From assembly GCF_000381905.1 (NCBI RefSeq), contig NZ_KB907253.1:124001-188000 (forward strand): a stretch of 64,000 bases of DNA, in the 5' to 3' direction. Position 1 is the stretch's first letter, and the number at the start of each line of letters is the position of its first letter. Below the pieces are notes generated by a model that was not told where the DNA came from, ran no database searches, and was given only the letters and a program-made list of their open reading frames with translations. The position numbers and the translations under genes are program-made. Positions 61,849 through 64,000 of the stretch are shown in pieces. Origin of the DNA: Paenibacillus fonticola DSM 21315. Lineage in GTDB: Bacteria > Bacillota > Bacilli > Paenibacillales > Paenibacillaceae.

Positions 61849-62709
61849 ATGACAAAATACATGGACTATATGATCAGTTCTCATCCGATCCGTATCTTCA
61901 ATCCGATCGTGGATTCCAGCCGGCAGAAGGTCAAGACGCTTACCCTGGTTACCGCAGGTCATTTACCGGGAAGAACGCTGCAGCGCAGCCAGGCCAAATT
62001 CAATCATTGGGCCTTCGTAATGATAACGGGCGGAAGCGGCTATTACCAGGTTGACGGCGGGGAAGTGCAGCAGGTTACAGCGGGCAGCTGGTTTTGTCTT
62101 TTTCCCGGTGCGGTATTTAATTACGGCCCTCATGCGGACGGTTATTGGGACGAATATTACTTCACTGTAGAAGGCAGCCGGGTGGCCGAATGGCTGGAGC
62201 ATTGGATGCCTAATCGATACGTGGTGAAAAGAGCCGCCTTCGATGACGCGCTCATCCACCGGATGGAGATGATGTTCATGCTGATCGACAGCGGGGTGCC
62301 GACCAACCTGGACCGGGCCGCGCTTATGCTGGAATCTTTTCTGTACGACCTGGTGTCGCAATCGGATCGCCGTGAAGCGAGCAACCGGGAACGGTTCGTG
62401 CTGAAGGTGATCGAGGATTTGTCGCAATCGCTGCATACGCCTCAGGAACCGGCCCAAATGGCCGCCCGGCATCACATTTCCGTGTCCACGCTGCGCCGTA
62501 TTGTTCATAATTACACGGGCTACCCTCTCAATGAGTTTCTTCATCGCCTTAAGGTTGCGGAAGCGGGGAATATTTTGCTGAATACGGAATTGACGGTGAA
62601 GGAAATTGGCGAGGCTTTAGGTTATAAAGATACGTTTTATTTTTCCCGCATATTCAAACGAATTACGGGCGTCTCACCAAGAAGCTACCGCAATAGAGGG
62701 GGGCAGTAG
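61849..62709 (+). CDS. AraC-family transcriptional regulator
   Basis: A 286-residue one-component regulator. The N-terminal cupin-like domain includes WAFVMITGGSGYYQVDGGEVQQV and GSWFCLFPGAVFNY. The C-terminal AraC HTH pair is represented by ARHHISVSTLRRIVHNYTGY and EIGEALGYKDTFYFSRIFKR. ATG at 61849 lies 10 bases after GGGAG; ATG at 61840 is too close to it. It is divergent from the dehydrogenase gene, 142 bases away, and probably activates that group. A gap of about 290 bases follows in which no gene was seen. Confidence 0.91.
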   Translation: MTKYMDYMISSHPIRIFNPIVDSSRQKVKTLTLVTAGHLPGRTLQRSQAKFNHWAFVMITGGSGYYQVDGGEVQQVTAGSWFCLFPGAVFNYGPHADGYWDEYYFTVEGSRVAEWLEHWMPNRYVVKRAAFDDALIHRMEMMFMLIDSGVPTNLDRAALMLESFLYDLVSQSDRREASNRERFVLKVIEDLSQSLHTPQEPAQMAARHHISVSTLRRIVHNYTGYPLNEFLHRLKVAEAGNILLNTELTVKEIGEALGYKDTFYFSRIFKRITGVSPRSYRNRGGQ

Positions 62710-62999
62710 TTGGGGGGAAAGATTGGAATATGACCGAGATTTTGCAGGTGAGGTGTTACACAGGCAGACTGTAGTCTAGGCGCAGCAGCCAATATATTAG
62801 TTAATCTACGAATAGCGGCTCTGATGTTTTACATATTTAAATCAGGCTCCGGTAAAAACTGTAATAGCGCATAATATAAATGTGCTATAGTATTCACGTC
62901 GTTAAATAGTTCGTTTTAAAGGGCAGGTACTTTTTGGATAATGTTAGGTTGTTGCTTTCGAGTACTTTGAGCCAGCAAAGATGGGAGTGGGTGGTCAAC

Positions 63000-63314
63000 A
63001 TGACGATCCGTGAAGCTGTAGAAAATGAATTCGTGGACGCTTCGATTGCCAGAATCGGCAAGGAAGCTTTATATCTATATACGCCTTTGTGCGGAACGTG
63101 CAAGCTGGGCGAGACGATGCTGGACATTGTTCTGGAGTCAGGCGGCGCGATGATGCCCGTGTCGAAGCTGAATATCAACTTCGCGCCCCGTTTGCGGAAT
63201 GATTGGCAAATTACGAGCGTACCGTGCCTCGTTCTGCTGGAGCAGGGCAAGCCGGTGGCGAAGGAATACGCCTTGCGTTCGGTCGTGGATCTGCATCAGT
63301 GGCTTAAAATTTAG
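63000..63314 (+). CDS. Thioredoxin-like protein
   Basis: A 104-residue cytoplasmic protein with the thioredoxin active-site motif CGTC (C31 and C34) in LYTPLCGTCKLGE, after LYLYTP. A cis-proline is present in ITSVPCLVLLEQGKP. ATG at 63000 follows GGGAGTGGGTGG; an upstream in-frame reading to 62934 adds no recognisable sequence. Likely a small disulfide reductase of the YtpP-like type. It appears to be a single gene ending at a stem-loop. Confidence 0.85.
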   Translation: MTIREAVENEFVDASIARIGKEALYLYTPLCGTCKLGETMLDIVLESGGAMMPVSKLNINFAPRLRNDWQITSVPCLVLLEQGKPVAKEYALRSVVDLHQWLKI

Positions 63315-63322
63315 CGAGGGTG

Positions 63323-63353
63323 AGGGCCATGAGGCACGTATTCTCGTGGCCCT
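63323..63353 (+). terminator. Stem-loop after the thioredoxin-like gene
   Basis: AGGGCCATGAG (63323-63333) pairs with CTCGTGGCCCT (63343-63353) with one G-T pair; only TAAA follows, so it is a weak terminator or a 3'-end stabiliser. The remainder of the 319-base gap to 63633 holds no gene I can support. Confidence 0.55.
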
Positions 63354-63633
63354 TAAACATTTAAGCGTCGACCAATTGCCGGTCATGCAGCGAAACACCG
63401 CGCACTGAGAACTGCGCGCAGTCATAACAAGCAACTGCAATGCATAGGCCGCCATGGTTCTCTCTGCCTGATGCCTGATCCTTAGCAACCCGGCGGCTCG
63501 CTTCATGGACTATTTTGATTAATGGATGGATGATCTTCCCTTTTCGGGCATAGGCTAAACACACGGTGGAAATTTTCCGCATAGGGTGTAGCATCAGTTT
63601 AATCTCGAAAGATAGGGAAGGGAGTAGAACGAA

Positions 63634-64000
63634 TTGGCAGGAAGAGAGCGTCACTATTTTGCGCGGGGCAATACGGCTGAAGGCTTGGTCAGTTTGGTGG
63701 ATTCCATCTATTATAAATTGGACACGGTATATGTGTTGAAAGGGGACCCGCAGGAGATCGGGACGGTTCTGGCCCGGCTCGCGAACGGGTGGGGCCGGAG
63801 AGACTGGAATCTGCATTTGATTCACCAGCCTCTGCAAAGCGATTTGCTGGAAGGGATCATCATCGAGGACGCCCGGATCGGACTGATCGCGGACCAAGCA
63901 TGGCCGGAGGAGGGAGTTCCGGGAGATATGGAGGTTCGCCGCATCGACTTCGGAAGCGACCCGAGCGGGGAACGGTTAGCTGAACATCGGGATCATATTA
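63634..64000 (+). CDS. ATPase-like protein with a degraded P-loop, N-terminal part (3' end outside window)
   Basis: An open frame starts with TTG at 63634, 9 bases after GGGAAGGGAG, and runs off the window after 122 residues. The start ERHYFARGNTAEGLVSLVD resembles the PRK06851-type ATPases, whose N-terminus reads HYFAxGNTAxGFxSL and is followed by ILKGGPGTGKS. Here the corresponding stretch is VLKGDPQEIGTVLARLA, so the Walker A lysine is missing. It may be a non-hydrolysing relative or a partner subunit. The rest of the protein is not visible, and family assignment rests on memory of the N-terminal pattern. Confidence 0.55.
   Translation, partial: MAGRERHYFARGNTAEGLVSLVDSIYYKLDTVYVLKGDPQEIGTVLARLANGWGRRDWNLHLIHQPLQSDLLEGIIIEDARIGLIADQAWPEEGVPGDMEVRRIDFGSDPSGERLAEHRDHI

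Noticed and set aside
63380..63600. Possible riboswitch in the leader of the ATPase-like gene (TTAGCAACCCGG segment)
   Set aside because: The segment recalls the CGGCAACC of SAM-I riboswitches but the other conserved helices and the GGTGCTAA turn are not present.

Overview
The window reads as a low-to-mid GC Gram-positive chromosome of the Bacillota, most likely Paenibacillus or a close relative. The basis is strong AGGAGG-type ribosome binding sites, many TTG/GTG starts, YesM/YesN-type two-component pairs beside Lpl/Yte-type sugar ABC importers, a ROK-family XylR with xylAB, and a very high density of intracellular glycoside hydrolases (GH). No rRNA, tRNA, CRISPR array, phage or transposase gene was seen. 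Almost the whole window is a chain of carbohydrate-uptake and breakdown loci.

Layout. (1) 1-4916: end of a LacI-type repressor, then an acetyl-esterase-like hydrolase, a PfkB-type fructokinase, sucrose phosphorylase and an EstA-type esterase, together a phosphorolytic sucrose (or acylated sucrose) module. (2) 4958-12699: YesM/YesN sensor and regulator, a solute-binding lipoprotein, two permeases and a NIF3-family protein. (3) 12700-13004: a promoter, operator and ribosome binding site with no gene behind them. (4) 13005-28554: an AraC regulator divergent from a GH31 enzyme, then an LplBCA-type importer, GH43, a second YesM/YesN pair, GH127 and GH95, which looks like intracellular side-chain removal from an imported plant oligosaccharide. 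(5) 28627-31484: on the minus strand, an ECF sigma factor, its membrane anti-sigma factor and a secreted copy of the anti-sigma outer domain. (6) 31578-42332: a 56-residue protein, a third YesM/YesN pair, binding protein, two permeases, GH36 alpha-galactosidase and a second binding protein (alpha-galactoside use). (7) 42337-46993: xylR divergent from xylA and xylB, with a MITE-like element between xylA and xylB. (8) 47197-50722: a two-gene FtsX-type ABC exporter behind a palindrome-rich leader. (9) 50961-56319: GH125, GH130 and GH38, an alpha-mannoside or N-glycan module. (10) 56414-57506: TetR regulator plus SMR-type efflux protein. (11) 57678-62709: two TIM-barrel sugar isomerase/epimerases and a Gfo/Idh/MocA dehydrogenase on the minus strand, separated by repeat-rich spacers and divergent from an AraC regulator. 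(12) 63000-64000: a thioredoxin-like protein and the start of an ATPase-like protein with a degraded P-loop.

How it works together. Three importers supply oligosaccharides that cytoplasmic hydrolases and phosphorylases trim, since none of the GH enzymes shows a signal peptide. None of the importer operons encodes its ATPase, so a shared MsmX-type ATPase elsewhere is expected. Each importer lies next to a YesM/YesN pair, and three of the four binding-protein genes end in an intercistronic stem-loop. I found no unmistakable new biological system. The most unusual items are the gene-less promoter/operator/RBS, the secreted anti-sigma-domain copy, the 44-bp tandem array, the serine/alanine-rich insert in GH38, the 56-residue protein and the degraded P-loop protein.
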